Shown one piece after another: positions 26,550-39,799 of a DNA stretch of 64,000 bases (positions are counted from its first letter, which is position 1; every line of letters starts with the position of its first letter). Source of the DNA: Burhinus oedicnemus (Eukaryota; Chordata; Aves; Charadriiformes; Burhinidae); NCBI GenBank assembly GCA_008921705.1, contig VFFE01006813.1, forward strand, positions 1,363,959 through 1,427,958, in the 5' to 3' direction. A program made the translations under genes and the position numbers. Under the pieces are notes generated by a model, which ran no database searches, was not told where the DNA came from, and saw only the letters and a program-made list of their open reading frames with translations.

Positions 26550-29500
26550 ACAGCTCTGGTTCCCTGAAAAGAAACAGGAGTGAAGTTTCCTTTCTCATAG
26601 CTCCAGGCATGTGTCAGCCAAGATTTAATCCCCCTAACTGCTCCTTTTAAGCTTTTCTGGGATAACTCCCCCCAAGATGTCCCTCCTGATTTTTTTCTCT
26701 CCCTGAATCTGTTTCTCCTGCCTTTATTTTCCTCTTGCCCAGATTGATGAAAATTCATGAAACAGCTGCTTGGAGGTCCTCTCCTCAAGCCGTACCAGAT
26801 ACAGCGAGCAGATGCGTGCAGGAGGAAAGGAGCACGTTTTAGAGGCAGAAAACCAAGGAGTCAGCTCCTACTGACCCCGCAGATCCCACTAGCGCAGTCT
26901 GGGGTGAGTCACTTCCTCCCTTTGAATTACATTTGCCCATTTCGAAAACAAGGGCATGGCAAAACCTTCAAGAAAATTTTGCTTTGGTTTGGATGGAAGT
27001 CACAGACTTAGTAAAGAAACGTCCCACTTTGCGTGCCCAGCCAGCCACGCCGGGGCAGAGATCGCCCAGGTGGGCAGCGTGCACTGCCTTGCATACACAG
27101 ACCATTCCCAGGTCCTCTGAGGATCTTGGTGTCTCTCTCTAAAACCAGAAACCTGTATTTCCAATAACATCCCGGGTTGCCTTTGCCCCTTCATCCTGGA
27201 AGCAGCTGCAGGGGAATTCAGCCATCCTGCAACTGCCTGAACTTACAGAGGGGAAAGAGGGAGGGGAAGAAGGGAGCTTGTTTTTCTGCTTGTCAACTTT
27301 TGGAAGTAAACCCAGCAGCAATAAGAATTGCATTGGCAGGCAGAAAGACAAGTTTTCACTGTTGGTAAGACCTTAAAAGACAATTGTTTATTTAAACTAA
27401 CTCAAGGTTACAGAGACGTCCAGCTTGAGAGAACTGATTTTTTTTTTCCTTCAAAATTCTGCATCTGAAATTGCTCAAAAGATGAAGCAGGACGGTATGT
27501 ACATGTGACTCCTGCTGATAGTGGGAGGGCAAAGGAGGGCTGGGGAAGGTACTGGAGTCTGAAGAAAAGCAGAAGCTTTCTGTGAAAGGGTACAGATTTG
27601 GGCAGCGCAGAAAGGTCAGCCCTCCCTCCCAGCAAGAGCAAACCTTGGAGGCAGCCAGAGGATTTCACGGTCACTTCTTCTAGTTTTGGAAAAAAATTTT
27701 CACTCTCTACCTTTTAGATAGTAAGGATTTAAATGCTGGGTTTTTCTGAAATATCACAGCGTATTTGCTAGGTTCCTTCCAGTGACGGGTGGCTGGGCAT
27801 TGCCATTGCTGTCAAGGCTGTGGCATGGCCAGGGTGAGCCGGGAATGCCGTACAGTCCTCAGAAGAATTTCTGAGCAGCCAGGGACACATCATTCTTGTG
27901 AGCCCATGTTTCACCCAAACCTGTGGAAGACCACCATGTCCTTGCATGGTGCATTCTTCTCCAGTCCCTGCATTTGAACATGGCGTCTCTGAGGAGCCAC
28001 AGTATCAGTAGACTTGGCTGGTTGAGTCATGGGCACATTATTAGAATCTGAGTGCTGGATAAAAGGAAAAATACAACAACTCCAACCTCATCTTGTTTCA
28101 ATAAGACCAGAACCAAACCAAAAAGCTGGTGCCCATTTGCATTTGGGACATGTCTACCCACGTGGATTCCTTTTGCAAGCAGCTCCACTAATCTTTCACA
28201 ATTTGATGCTCTTTTAGAAGATGGAGATTGTTCCTTCCGTCCCTGCTGAGGTCTTGCAGGCAGCCCCGTTCCTGCCTGCCCTGGTTGGATTGCTGGCACT
28301 GAGTGCTGCTCTGCCAGGTCACTTATGCTGACAGCTCCAAACCGGGTCCCAGATCCCGTTTGATGCAAGAGGTTTTTGAAGGTCTGTAAAAGTCCCACAT
28401 CTACAAAGCCAGCATCTCCACAGCAGGAGGGAGAAAAGTTGGAGAAATCATGTGGCAGAAAGAGGGTTTGAGCCTTTTTGTTTGAAGACACTCTGCCTGA
28501 AGCGTTGGAATGAGAAGGTGCCTGGAGAGAGCTTTGAAATTCAGGTCTTGATTGTATGCGCAACCAAAACAAAATCTCATGTTGTAATTGAAGAGACAAA
28601 ACTGTCAAAATTCTTTGGATTTATGGCTACTGGAAACCACCTCCCAACTATTTTCTAAATTGGTTCTCTCCAAAGTCAAAAGAAAGCTCTCTCTTTGCAG
28701 AGATTTTGCTGAAGAAGAAAAGCACATTACTTGAAATTTAATTTTGCTTTTGTTTTCTCAGGGATTGTGTGATTTATTTTTTCTTTTTTTAGGTGGTCTA
28801 GTACAATAGAAATTGATTGAAATCAGTACCATGGGAAATGGAAAAGTCAGGTTTGTAAGGGTTAAATTACACTTTTCCTAAGCTCTTTCCTTCATGGGTT
28901 TATATGCTTGCGATCGTGTGCTCAACAGGCCCATGACTTAGTCACTTCTTAGAGTCTTCTTTGCAGAAAACACACCTTTTCAATTCAGTCTTTCCATGAT
29001 GCAGAAAGAAAAAGTCTTGAAAACTGGCATAAACCAAGCAACCTGGTGCAGCAAACAGATGGGATTCCCAGCTCCCCTCGGACATCTCCATCCACAGGCA
29101 GCATTTGCTGTCCGCAGTGCCTCCCAGTCCCACAGCAGCTGGCTGAGCCGGGGGATGAGCTTCTGGGAATACGACCTTGGCTTTGAGAGTTTTTGGCTCT
29201 GTTTTTTTGAATGTATAGGTTCCATTGCACAACCTGTGTTGATTTTCATTGGGAAGGACATGACCGTTCCTCCCAGCACATGGCTGTTACTCCAAGCACG
29301 CCAGTCAAAGGCAGAAAAGAACCATCCCATGACAGGTTCCCAGCCATTAGATGGTGATTGGGAGTGATAATTAAAAATTGTGGAGCAATGCAGTCTCCCA
29401 GAGGTGTTGCATGTGCTTTCAGGAGAAAGCTGAATGACTCCAAACCAGAAATAGTGCCGTATTCTCTTGACAAAAAACGTTTGCAAATTTGGACCCAGCT

Positions 29501-31580
29501 TTTACATATGTCTGATCAAATATCCATATACATATAAATCTGCACTATGCAGTAGCTCTACGTATGCACTGGAGGAACAGTCTATAACTACCAGGTAGAT
29601 CTAGTGAGTGAAGAGAGCCCATACGCTACTGGTTGGTCAGCAGCATATATGTATACACCATAAATATATATATGCACAATTTTGTTCCTACACTAAGAAC
29701 CACCTCAAAACAAGCCTCTTTGTAAAATGTTTAGAAGATGATCAAGACACCCAAATGCAAATGAACTGAAATTTAGGGATGGTAGAATTGCACAAAAAGG
29801 AATGTGCAAACATTTTCTTCTGAATTAATGATGCTACGTAGCCTGGAGTGCCATGGTGGCAGCGTCTAGTGGCGAGGGACCTTTATTGTCACATATGTGA
29901 CCAAGAGGAGGTATATCATCAAGGGCATGGGAGAGCAAGACCACCCACTCTCAGCCAGAGCATTTTACTCATCCTAACACAGTCTCCATGCACGCTGCAT
30001 GCTACCCACAGCCCCAGGAGCACAGCTCATCCCCATGTGAGCTTTCTGGAGGAATCTGGGGACCTGGACCATGGCTGGTGCCAGCCGTACAGTGCACACC
30101 TGTGCCAGGATTGTGTCCAGCCACCTCCAGACAGCTTCAGACCAGGGCTGCCTGCATGGCAGCCAGCACAGCTCAATGATATGAAAAATGAGCCTCAGCT
30201 ACAACCATCCATTTTGGTGCATGAATGGGAATTTGGAAATCTTGCAGAGGACACGTGTGGTTTCCATCCCCACTCTGTCCTATCCAGTGCTGTCTGGAGA
30301 CATTAAAACTTGTACGTGCCACATCCTAGCCTGGAAACCACAACTGCTTCCTTTTCCAGCTCTGACAGTCTTGACCTCTCCCAGCCTTTCATGCACTCCT
30401 GAGACTCTTACTTTTCTCAAGATCACAGTGGGCTTGTGTTTTTCATCTTCATGTGATTAATAAATTATGCTCTACAGATATTTAAGCAGCTCGTGTTTAT
30501 TTTTCCATCATTAGAAAGAGAATGTTTATTTGATCTGGGAGCCCTATTTTCCATTGTCTGAATTTAAAGTTCAAAACAAAAACTTTAGATATTAGGTGAT
30601 TTATGAGCCTTTGCTAAAACCAGCTCAGCCCATTCTCATCAGCAAATCTCCCATTTTGCTCTCAGCAGTATCCCAGCAAAGCAATGGGTGAAACAGGAAC
30701 TGAAGTCAGTGGCTACTGGTAAACACTTGTAAATACTCAGGCACCTTGACATTACTTCCAGCTCTGCTCTGACAAGGCGCTGCAGACACTATGTGACCTC
30801 CCATGCACTGAGCAAGGCTCTACCATAGACTCCCTCAAGAAACACAAACAATTTTTTTTTCAAGTTATAATAACTGAGAGCTTTAGCTCTGGGATTGTTA
30901 CTGTCTCAGGCTGTGGCATCTAACTGCAGCTACTGATGAGTCTGGTGCAAATATCTCTTAATTTAATCTTCATTTCTGGACCACGACTTCTGAACAAACT
31001 TCACTTACTGCATGCTTTCCTCCCTTCATAAACCTACATGGTGCATCACGGAAAGTATATTCTGTCCTGGGACCCCAGAGCAGAGGGAAGAACAGGGATG
31101 TGAGGCACCGGACTACGACTCTCATGAATCCCTGCAAAAGCTCTTCCAAATTGTTTCAGTTATTTGGCAAAAAAATCTAAATGGCCTGCTGGGGAAAAAA
31201 GCCCAAACCAACCCACTCCCTGCAAAATCCCCTTCATTTTCTAACTGAAAACTGTATTTCAGGAAAACAGCTTTACTGGAAATCTTTCCCGCAGCTGTAG
31301 CTATAGCAGCGATGCTTCCAGGGGCCCTGGGAAAGGACAGGGCTGGAATAGCTGATGAGCTGGTCTGCTGCCAGCGGGAGGGAACTGCAGGCAAAAGGCC
31401 CCTTTGCCGTGCGGGGAGGTTCCTGTACGTGGGTCCTGCTCTCCTTTAGGCTCAGGGAAGGAGCCCTGCAAGGTGGACTGTTCGCCTGGGCTCTCCATGA
31501 GCCGGAGCAAGGAGCCCGGTGTGTTCCTCCTCCTCCCTCGGAAGGTGCTGTGAGCACACGTGCAAGGCAACCCCTTCGCG
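26550..31580. other. Intronic sequence, no gene recognised
   Basis: Includes a 193-codon open frame on the minus strand (28027-28608) that matches no family I know. Short AT-dinucleotide runs lie around 29645-29675. No transposable element is clear. Confidence 0.5.
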
Positions 31581-31582
31581 CC

Positions 31583-31699
31583 GGGGCGGCTCGGGAGTGT
31601 GGTTCCCACCTCTATATAAATCCTCTGATTTCCTGTGATGCCGAGCGTGTGGGTGTCAGTGAAATGGATGTTTTCTGTCAGGGATGACAGTACTGGGGT
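31583..31699 (+). promoter_or_regulatory. Possible internal promoter, antisense to KCNB1
   Basis: A GC box GGGGCGG (31583-31589) is followed 24 bases later by TATATAAA (31613-31620), the order and spacing of a classic TATA promoter, in a local CpG-richer pocket (about 31380-31600). Initiation would fall near 31643-31650. A donor-like GGGGTGAGC lies at 31695-31703. No coding exon follows, so any product would be noncoding. The motifs could be coincidental. Confidence 0.3.
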
Positions 31700-32703
31700 G
31701 AGCGTCTGCTTCCCGCAGCGTGGCAGTGCCGGGAAGGCAGGCACGAGCTGCGGGTGATGTAGCTGCCCGTGCTGCCATGCGGATAGGAGCATCCCTTGGG
31801 AGAGGATTTGCTTCCCGCTGTCCTTTCACTGCTCTAATCCCCTCCTTCCCCCAGACATGCTGAAGCTGTGTACGCAGCTCAATGAAACGACAAAATTCAC
31901 GCTGTGCCCTGCAGGACTCCTTGGCAGGGGCACAGCAATAGCTGTGTGCGCAGCCCGCAGCTCCCCGGCCACGGAGGAGCACAGTGTAAATAGCAACATC
32001 TCCCCGGCACCCACCTGGGCCCACCCCGTATCCCGTACCATTTCTCTGGATAAAGAGCAAAAGACAACTGGTATTTACAGGGCAAGGAAAATCTCTAAGG
32101 TTATGGCTTAGAGGATAAATCTTGAAAAGCAAATAAGCCAGTCCGTTGGCAGAGTGGGCAGAGACAAAAGCAAGGAGAATGGACCTCCGCTGTACTGCAA
32201 AACAGGCTCAAATTCAACAGGAGGGTCCAAAACCCAAAATAATCACTTTGCTGAGGTGCCTAGTTCGGGGAAACAGGCCACCATTTCCTCCCGCAGGGAC
32301 GCTCACCCATGATTAACCTGTCTAGGGGAGCAGTTAACAGCTCCCACCCGGCTACTTCCAAAAATCCACCTCTACCAACGCCATTTGCCTGTTCGATGCC
32401 AACTGTACTGGTGGCAGGGTTTCCTTCCCATGGAGGACAGGGCAGAATCTGTTCCCGCCCCATCACGCTCTGCCATGGCACGTCAGACCCTGCGTGGGGA
32501 GGGGGCTGCGGGCCAGGGCTGGCCAGATCATCCCCCTGCCATAGACCTGCCAGGGTGGGCAACCTGAGCTCACGGACTCTCTCAATCCCTAATTTCCGGA
32601 ATACGTCAGAAAAGTATAATTAAGGAGCCCTCCCCTTCTGGTGGAAGTCTGCTTGTGTCAACAGAGAGACGGGAGTATTTAGCAGACTTCTTTTTCCATC
32701 CTG

Positions 32704-32713
32704 CTAATTTTAG
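32704..32713 (+). promoter_or_regulatory. MEF2-type motif
   Basis: CTAATTTTAG is a perfect match to the MEF2 consensus CTA(A/T)4TAG. MEF2 acts in neurons and muscle. A single 10-base match in 64 kb is expected to turn up occasionally by chance. Confidence 0.2.
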
Positions 32714-33984
32714 CCCCTTATATAACGTTTCTTTTCAATACAACCCAGTTTCTGTAGCCCACTGAAGGAACGGCGCTTCTTATTTGTCTTACACCAGTGC
32801 CTAAAATATTCCCCAGAGCCCGAGGGCTGGCTCTGCGCTCCCCACCACGCACAGGGCCAGCTCTGCCCACAGCAACCCGAGGTTTAAACAGACCGGCATG
32901 CAGGGGGCATGGAGGCAAAACGGGCGATGCCCTAATGCAGCAGCGGGGGTAGGAATAAAAGCCGGTTTCCCCCCCGTGTGACCGCAAGATCCCAGCTCCA
33001 GGTACCCTCACGCAAATAGCAGCAGAGAAGGGGATCACTGGTGTGAGACCTCTCCAGTCTCCACACGCTGATGCCTGGACCTCCCGGTGAGCCCTGAAGC
33101 TCCACGTGTGGACGCTTCAGCTTTCAGCCCTTACTGCAAATTCTCCCAACCCCTTCCCTGCTCTGCCTCCGGCTGTCATCTCTGACAGGGAGCGGTTCTT
33201 ACCTTCCTAAGTAAACCTCAGAGTTTGATTGTGAAGCTCCAGAGCGCATCAAAAATACATCAAAATAACTCAAACTCCCTTTGACGGACCACATAAAGTT
33301 TGCAATTAGCATTTCAAAGTCACGATCAGGCATGGAAGGCAAAAGCAAACAAGGCGGCAGCAGACACCCAAACCTGTCAATTATCCGGCTGATATTTTTG
33401 CTCAAGGCTGGGAGAGCTGCAGAAATAACTGCCTGAGGCCAAGTTCATCCCTGCTGTGGCACTGCTGAACTCAACGGCTTTACACATGTGATGCGTTTTG
33501 ACTTTTCTACACGCCTTTTCATGTAAAAATGTTAGCTATCCAGCATCACACCGCTGGGCAGCCTCAGAGCACGTTGGTGTAATACAGCTGCCAGGTCAGC
33601 GGTGATCCGGCCAGTTAGCTGGTTAAAAAGTAAGGAGTTTTCACTACTACTGGAGGGGAAAAAAAGGAGTTGCCTGCAAGCACAGAGAATTCTGTGGAGA
33701 TGCCACTGAAACGACATGTGTAAAAAACAGTGTCAGCAGTGGGAACAGAGGAAAGCACGGTGATTCCCTGTGAGAATGGGCTCTTCCCACGCTGCGGGTG
33801 TGGATCCATCCCACAGCCAACCCGCTCTCCGTTCGGGGACGCTGCTCTGTTCCCTTTCCCTTCAGCTCCTCACTAACACAGAGACAAGTGTAGTTATTTA
33901 CATACCACCTTGATAGCTTTGTCCTTTCCACTGTATCAAGTCAAGCCTCTGAGCTCAGTATCCACCAAGGATTTCTAGTGAAGC

Positions 33985-34140
33985 TTTGAATAAATAATGA
34001 GCACCTTGTTTCACTTTACAGTAATTAATCTTGGGGATAATGCACTAATTTGCTAATGCTAGGAGCATTTATCTTTTTCTCAAAAAGAAGTTTTGCTATG
34101 AAAGTTTCACTCTAAGCCAATAAAACCAAACCCCTCTGCT
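33985..34140. promoter_or_regulatory. AT-rich candidate conserved noncoding element
   Basis: Contains CAGTAATTAATC and GCACTAATTTGCTAATG within 60 bases. No repeat is recognised. A similar block follows at 34445-34680. Confidence 0.2.
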
Positions 34141-35112
34141 CAACCTATACTAATAACTGGTTTTAGCACCAACCTAGAGAGGAAATACTTTCTCTGCAGC
34201 AGAGTGGTGTGGTCCCCTCCCCTATCCAGGAAAGTAAAATCTTTCTCTCATTCCCAGCATCTCCTACAAAGACTTGGCAAGAAGACAAGCGGCGTTCTCC
34301 AGTCTTCATGGGGTGACCGCTGCCTTTGCCTGCCTTTCCCTCTCTTTCCTCTCAAAACCAATAGTAAATCCTTTGGGCCATGGTGCCTGCGCAGCACCTA
34401 GTGCAGCGGGCTCCCGGCCCAGGACTAGACCTCCCAAGCCTACTGTAATATAAATAAATACGATTCATAAAGTCTAACTTTGAATTTGGCAGCTGATTCC
34501 CTGAACAAAGCTAGTGAGTAAAGCCCTGAAGAGGTGGAACCAGCCACAGTCTTCATGATCGTATTAGTCAGCACAAAGGAAATCATTGCAATTGCTCCGA
34601 CGTGTGAATTCAGTACAGCTGATCTAAGTGTTGGCAGAAAATCATTTTTATCATAATCTTGAGCTGTTTGACCTTCTCATTGAAAATGATACTGAAGAAC
34701 TTTCTTTTTTTTCCAGCTATCCAAGTGTCGGCATGTAGCGCCAGATCCTGAGCTGGCATCAATCAGCATAAATCCACCGTGTGCAACTAAGATGCACAAC
34801 AGGTAAATAGCGAAAAGGAAATGGGGATTCAATGTTAATATCTCTAACACCTTGTAGGCCAAAATTAGAATAAGTGGCAAAGTAGTCTTTTTCTTTCACA
34901 GTAGCCTAGAGTTTTGGATTAAAGTTATGGATAGCGTGTAACATATTGCTGTTAATAGCTGTAGTATGAGCACATGAAGACGGTGATCGCCAGGTCATCA
35001 GTTACTGATGGCCAGTGCAGCCCAGCTGGCTCAAGGGGAGTTGGGATGGTTTATACCAGCTCGGGATGGCAACTGAGCTCCTCCTGCGTGGGCACCACAG
35101 CTCTATCCAGCT

Positions 35113-35278
35113 CTTGGTCTCTGGTACCACAGTCTTTATATTCCTTAAAATCTACATCCTTATTGCTTTAAGTCAAAAGTACTGAAATGTCACTGGGTTC
35201 TTTGCTCTTTTAAACCCAAAGGAAGATGTATCGCTAAGGACAGCCCTTCACAGGGAAAACCACCCCTGTTTGAGGCAC
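35113..35278. repeat. Direct duplication, left copy (166 bp)
   Basis: Matches 36573-36738 base for base except at three positions (35152, 35218 and 35271) with no gaps, about 98% identity. The match breaks abruptly at both ends. Copies are 1460 bases apart in the same orientation with about 1.3 kb of unrelated sequence between. No SINE, LINE or LTR family is recognised in it. Confidence 0.97.
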
Positions 35279-35872
35279 ATTGTCTGAATGGGGTGACGAC
35301 ACCAGCTCTAAAAGGATGAGCTGTGTCACAGGGATACAGGCAGCAAATTGGGCAGAGGGAGCACTGAGGGAGCTGAGGCTCTTCCAGCACCTACCCAGCA
35401 AAGCAGGGACTCTTGCGCAGCAGCAGAGCTGGTGGACACGGCAGACCCTGCAAGCGGGGTCTCCTCACCCGCTCCCACTATGCGTTTCGGGGTTATTTGG
35501 GATGCAGAGTGTAATGATGGCTCTAGCCGGCCTCTGCTCATGCAGTTGCGTGCCTAACGAGCTGCCGCAGCGCTGCCTGCAATCCCTCTCTCTAAGGCTG
35601 TCCCGAAGGCAATGGAAATATTAATTATATCATGCCAATGTTTGTGAATTTGTCAGCAAGGCCCATTAATGGGGCCGTTGAAAACCATAAAATATTTGTA
35701 AGGCAAGAATTGACAAAAAGGGAAAATTAAACCTAGGGAGAGAGTTGCTCTGCTGATGTGCGGCCATCCTCCCGACCTTCTGGGCAGCGTGGGGGCGGTC
35801 ACACTCAGGACCGGTCCCTGGGCCGTGGGTGCTGCACAGAGAGAAGATGCTGTGACAGCCCGAGGTGTGCTG

Positions 35873-35890
35873 AGGGTGCTGAAGCACCCT
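35873..35890. other. Perfect short inverted repeat between the duplicated copies
   Basis: AGGGTGCT and AGCACCCT form 8-bp arms around a 2-base centre. It sits in the single-copy interval flanked by the 166-bp duplicates, in a stretch where GTGACAGCCCGAG-like text also occurs twice (about 35852 and 35900). Confidence 0.6.
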
Positions 35891-36572
35891 GGCGATGGGG
35901 TGACAGCCCGAGTGGGCATCACAACCACCCATGTGAGCCTCTTGCTACTCTGAAAGGACCATCTCTCACCAGTTTTTCCTACTCCATCACCCCGGGGCAG
36001 GTCTGCGCTGCATTTTTATATGAAAGCCTGAGTGGAGGTGAGGGACTGGAGAAAGGTTTGCCCACCGTCTTTGGGATAGGTCCCTTCGAATTTCAAAAAC
36101 CAGCCCCCCTAGTTCCTTCTCAGTGTCCGTATCGCCCTGCTTTCTGCAAATCTCTTCCCCAGCCCCATTTGCCCGTATCATCACCTCCACCCAGATAAGG
36201 CCTGTCTGTCCCGGTAACCCCAGCCCCAAGGCAGCGGCTGCCCTGTATGCACGCCAGCCAGCCCAGCTGCACAGCTCTCCCCAAAAACCTTCATCCATCG
36301 AAGCCTAAGCCCTGCCATCACAACCTCGGCAGCTACCTGAGCTCGGTTAAAGACGGAAAAATTCAGTTACAGAAAATACAGGGAGAAGCACTGTCCAAGG
36401 GGTGTCTCTCAGGGAGGGTAAATCTGAAAAGCAAGGGTTCTTGCCTCTTCACAGACCCTGCCATCCCTCCCTCCTGTTTCCATGTTTAGATAGCGAGGAT
36501 TTGGGATGGCGTAAATGTCTGCAGGGCAGCTTTCCTCAAAACACCTGCTCCCAGCCAATGTCAGGAATATCG

Positions 36573-36738
36573 CTTGGTCTCTGGTACCACAGTCTTTATA
36601 TTCCTTAAAATATACATCCTTATTGCTTTAAGTCAAAAGTACTGAAATGTCACTGGGTTCTTTGCTCTTTTAAACCCGAAGGAAGATGTATCGCTAAGGA
36701 CAGCCCTTCACAGGGAAAACCACCCCTGTTGGAGGCAC
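36573..36738. repeat. Direct duplication, right copy (166 bp)
   Basis: Second copy of the 35113-35278 segment. The three bases just outside the pair (GCT at 35110-35112 and at 36739-36741) are identical, which may be chance. High identity means a recent event, gene conversion between copies, or an assembly error. Confidence 0.97.
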
Positions 36739-36739
36739 G

Positions 36740-39715
36740 CTCAGGTTTTGTTATTCCTGGAGGCTGCCAGGCAGCTCTGGGGCTCCTTCACCCCAGGGGT
36801 CCCCTCCAGCACCCTGGGGACGGGCAGCATCAGGGGTCAGCACTGCTGGTGATGGGGCACCTCAGACTTTTGAGGAGAGAGGAGCAAAAAACGGGGAGAA
36901 ATTAAGATCAGGACAGAAAGCTCAATTGACAGCAAGAAAAAAGAAACAGCTCTTGCCTTGCAGCCTGAACAGCGCAAAGGAATTTGTTCAGACGTTTCTC
37001 ACCTTACATTGATCCACCTCAACCTTGAACACAATCCAGCTATATTTATGTCCAAAAAAGAATATTCCAAAACCCCCCAGGCAGCTCAGCACAAAGCAGT
37101 AGGGAAAGCTTCCCCCTTACCAGGACTTACAACTGGAAGAGGGGAGGGAACCCCTATATAAATTTGCATTTTCTGCATTTTATATAGCAACAAAGAAAGG
37201 AAAGAAAGATATACAGTAATAGGAAACTTATATATCTATAGGACAGAAGATGGGGTTATAGAAGCATGTATTGGGGGAAACGCAGCACAATTTTAGCAAC
37301 ATCATTTTGAACAGCCCTGTGAGGGTGATACTGAAAGGAGGTGGGACCAGACAGGGGTTAATGTGGTCAAGTGAGAGGATCCAATATGTGAGCAGGGAAT
37401 GAGCAGCCCTGCCTGGCACAAACCCCTCACTGCAGGGATGGAAAAGTGGCCTGGGCTTGGCCAAACTGAAATAAAGGAGATGCAGGTGCGGGAGGATGGA
37501 GAGGAGAGTCAAGGGAAAATAAATGTGAGAGCGCACAGACAGAGGAGTTGTCAGTGCAAATACAAGGGAGACACCATAACTGTCATCACATCCTATCACA
37601 TAATTTAATGTCTTAACCCCCCTGGGTTTTGGGTAACTGACGCTTCAATCTTCTACTTGTGTCAGGCCAAGGAAGCTGTTGCTGCAGAGAGAGCGTTTCT
37701 CCTCTAAGGGCAATTACCCCTCGCTGCCCTCAGTGGCAACACAGTAAATCAGGTGGTGGAGGGGATGGAAAACAGCGTTAGGCTGAATGGTCTCACTCCT
37801 CATTGCAGAGCTGGGATCCAAGCGTGCTCAAACAGCGATCCAAAGTGGATTGCCTTCACGGTGAGGAGTCCCCAGGGGGTCACGGGTGGCAGGGCACCCA
37901 CTCACCACGTGCCCCAGGAGCGTTTATCCGGGTTACAGGGGATGTTGCAGCCATCGTCACAGAAACTTCTGCTGGGCAGCCCAGTGCCCGCGTTCCGGCG
38001 AGCGGCAGAGAAGCCACAGCAGTTTGTTTCTCAGCTGAGGTTCTTATTGTGACAAGTGAATCATCAGGAATGAATCTAACAAAGATAGTGTCGTAAACTT
38101 AACAGAAAAATTATATCCCTCTGGATATGTGTTATATTTTGAGGATAAACTGAAGAACAAGGCATTCTTTACTTTAATCCATCTCCTATGTTTGCCTGGG
38201 GAAAAAATATAAACCCTACAAGCCTTGTTTTCTCATTTCCATGTAACCTGCCTTTATGAAAGTTGAGACTAAGACAGCCCTTGTTAACCTTGTTCCCTTA
38301 GACATTTTCAGAAGTATAGACTGTCCGTGGATTCTTTATTCTCTGCCTCTTCAAAGAGCTCTCTTGGGAGGGATGAAAGGTCCCAGACTGATGCCAACAA
38401 GCTGGTAGCGCCACAAGTCCCCCCTCATCTGAGGCTGACTTACCATGCAGCGACCAACACACCAGGTTTGCAGATCCTGAATTTTTAAATGAGGATAACA
38501 CAAAGTCAACCCCAACTCTGATACTGTTGCTGAAGACTTAAGGTCCTCCTTCCAATTTTGAGGGGACTTCTGGGACTCAGTGAGTCTGCTGATATCTTTC
38601 TGATGCTGCATGTACCTCTGTCAACTGAAGGTACCGTTTTCCTCAAAGGAAAAACTTGATGAAATCCAAAATGTACATGAGGAAGCCTAAGATGCTGTGA
38701 AAATCTACAGACAGTCCTTCTGAAACCAAAACTCCACCCTTGCAAAGACACCGATGAACAAGGCTGTCCTACCCATAATTATGCTCATTTCTAACTAAAA
38801 CATCCAAAAATTGTGCAGACCAAAGTGAACCCTTTTGCCAAAATGCTCATTTCAGCTGTTTTCTAACACAAATTCATCTTGGGTCTGCTGGTCTCTTCTG
38901 GTCAGTGCACACAGAGAACCAAATCTGCTCTCCCTTGAGGAACCATGTTTAAATTCAACCTGAGCAAACCTCCCTGCTCCCAGTTTTGGGGGAGCGTTGT
39001 CATGTTCTCCCTTTCCCACTGGCAAGGAGCTATGAAATCCAAGGCTTTGCATGCCAGGATCCCACAAGTTCCTAGTGGGAAAACAGCTCATTGACTGACA
39101 AAGACCCAAGAATAGGATTGCAGCGGAGCAGAACAGAAAGGGGCCAATTTTACAGCAAATGTTTCTGATTTCACATTTGTAGCTGCACTGTTCAGGGGTG
39201 CGTGTGCCCGTGTGCTGTGTATCAGACAGCCCGTGCACTTCTCTTGGCTGAGGGAGACAAAGGCAACCCCAGACATAGCGCTTCAGTCTTATGGGAGCTG
39301 ACTTCCAGCCTCACGGCTCCTTTAGCCTCTCCGTTAATATTTATAAAGCTCAATATTTGTGCAGTGCTGTGCAAGGGGAGGAATACTAAGCAGAAAGTCC
39401 AGAGAGGGGGATCCAGGAGAGCAGATCTTATTCCAGGCGAGGTACTGGCCACCTCCCCGACTGCATTGGGACATCCTATACAACACAGAAGACGAGAGAA
39501 TCAGAGGCAAAGTTTTAGCCCTGGGCACTTAATTCGGGCTCCATATGCAAGTGTGCCTGCAGAGATAAAGAGCAGCCAGGATAAATCCCTGGGCACAGTG
39601 GCTGGACTGCCAAAATAGAGTTAAACACTGCCACATTCTTAGTACTGAAATACTTGGAAATCAAGCCAAGAAACTGGACTTTGGGGAAAGATCAAAGGAT
39701 AAGTACATCTCAATG
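36740..39715. other. Intronic sequence, nothing recognised
   Basis: Short A/G-rich and AT-rich patches (for example 37190-37240) but no gene, RNA or identifiable repeat. Confidence 0.55.
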
Positions 39716-39720
39716 ACTTG

Positions 39721-39795
39721 TTTCCTTTTTGTTTGTTTTTTTTGTTTGTTTTGTTGGGGGTTTTTTGTTTAGTTTGTTTTTGGTTTTTTTTTTTA
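39721..39795. repeat. T/G low-complexity tract
   Basis: About 75 bases almost wholly of T and G (TTTG-type units, a G5 run and a closing T11). A slippage-prone simple sequence with no element body attached. Confidence 0.9.
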
Positions 39796-39799
39796 AACT

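Noticed and set aside
28980..29486. 168-codon minus-strand open frame
   Set aside because: Overlaps three other frames and has no recognisable family or exon signals.
36795..36825. RE1-like text (TCCAGCACC followed by GGGGACGGGC)
   Set aside because: The left half has a mismatch and the right half is poor; unlike the promoter pair it is not a credible REST site.
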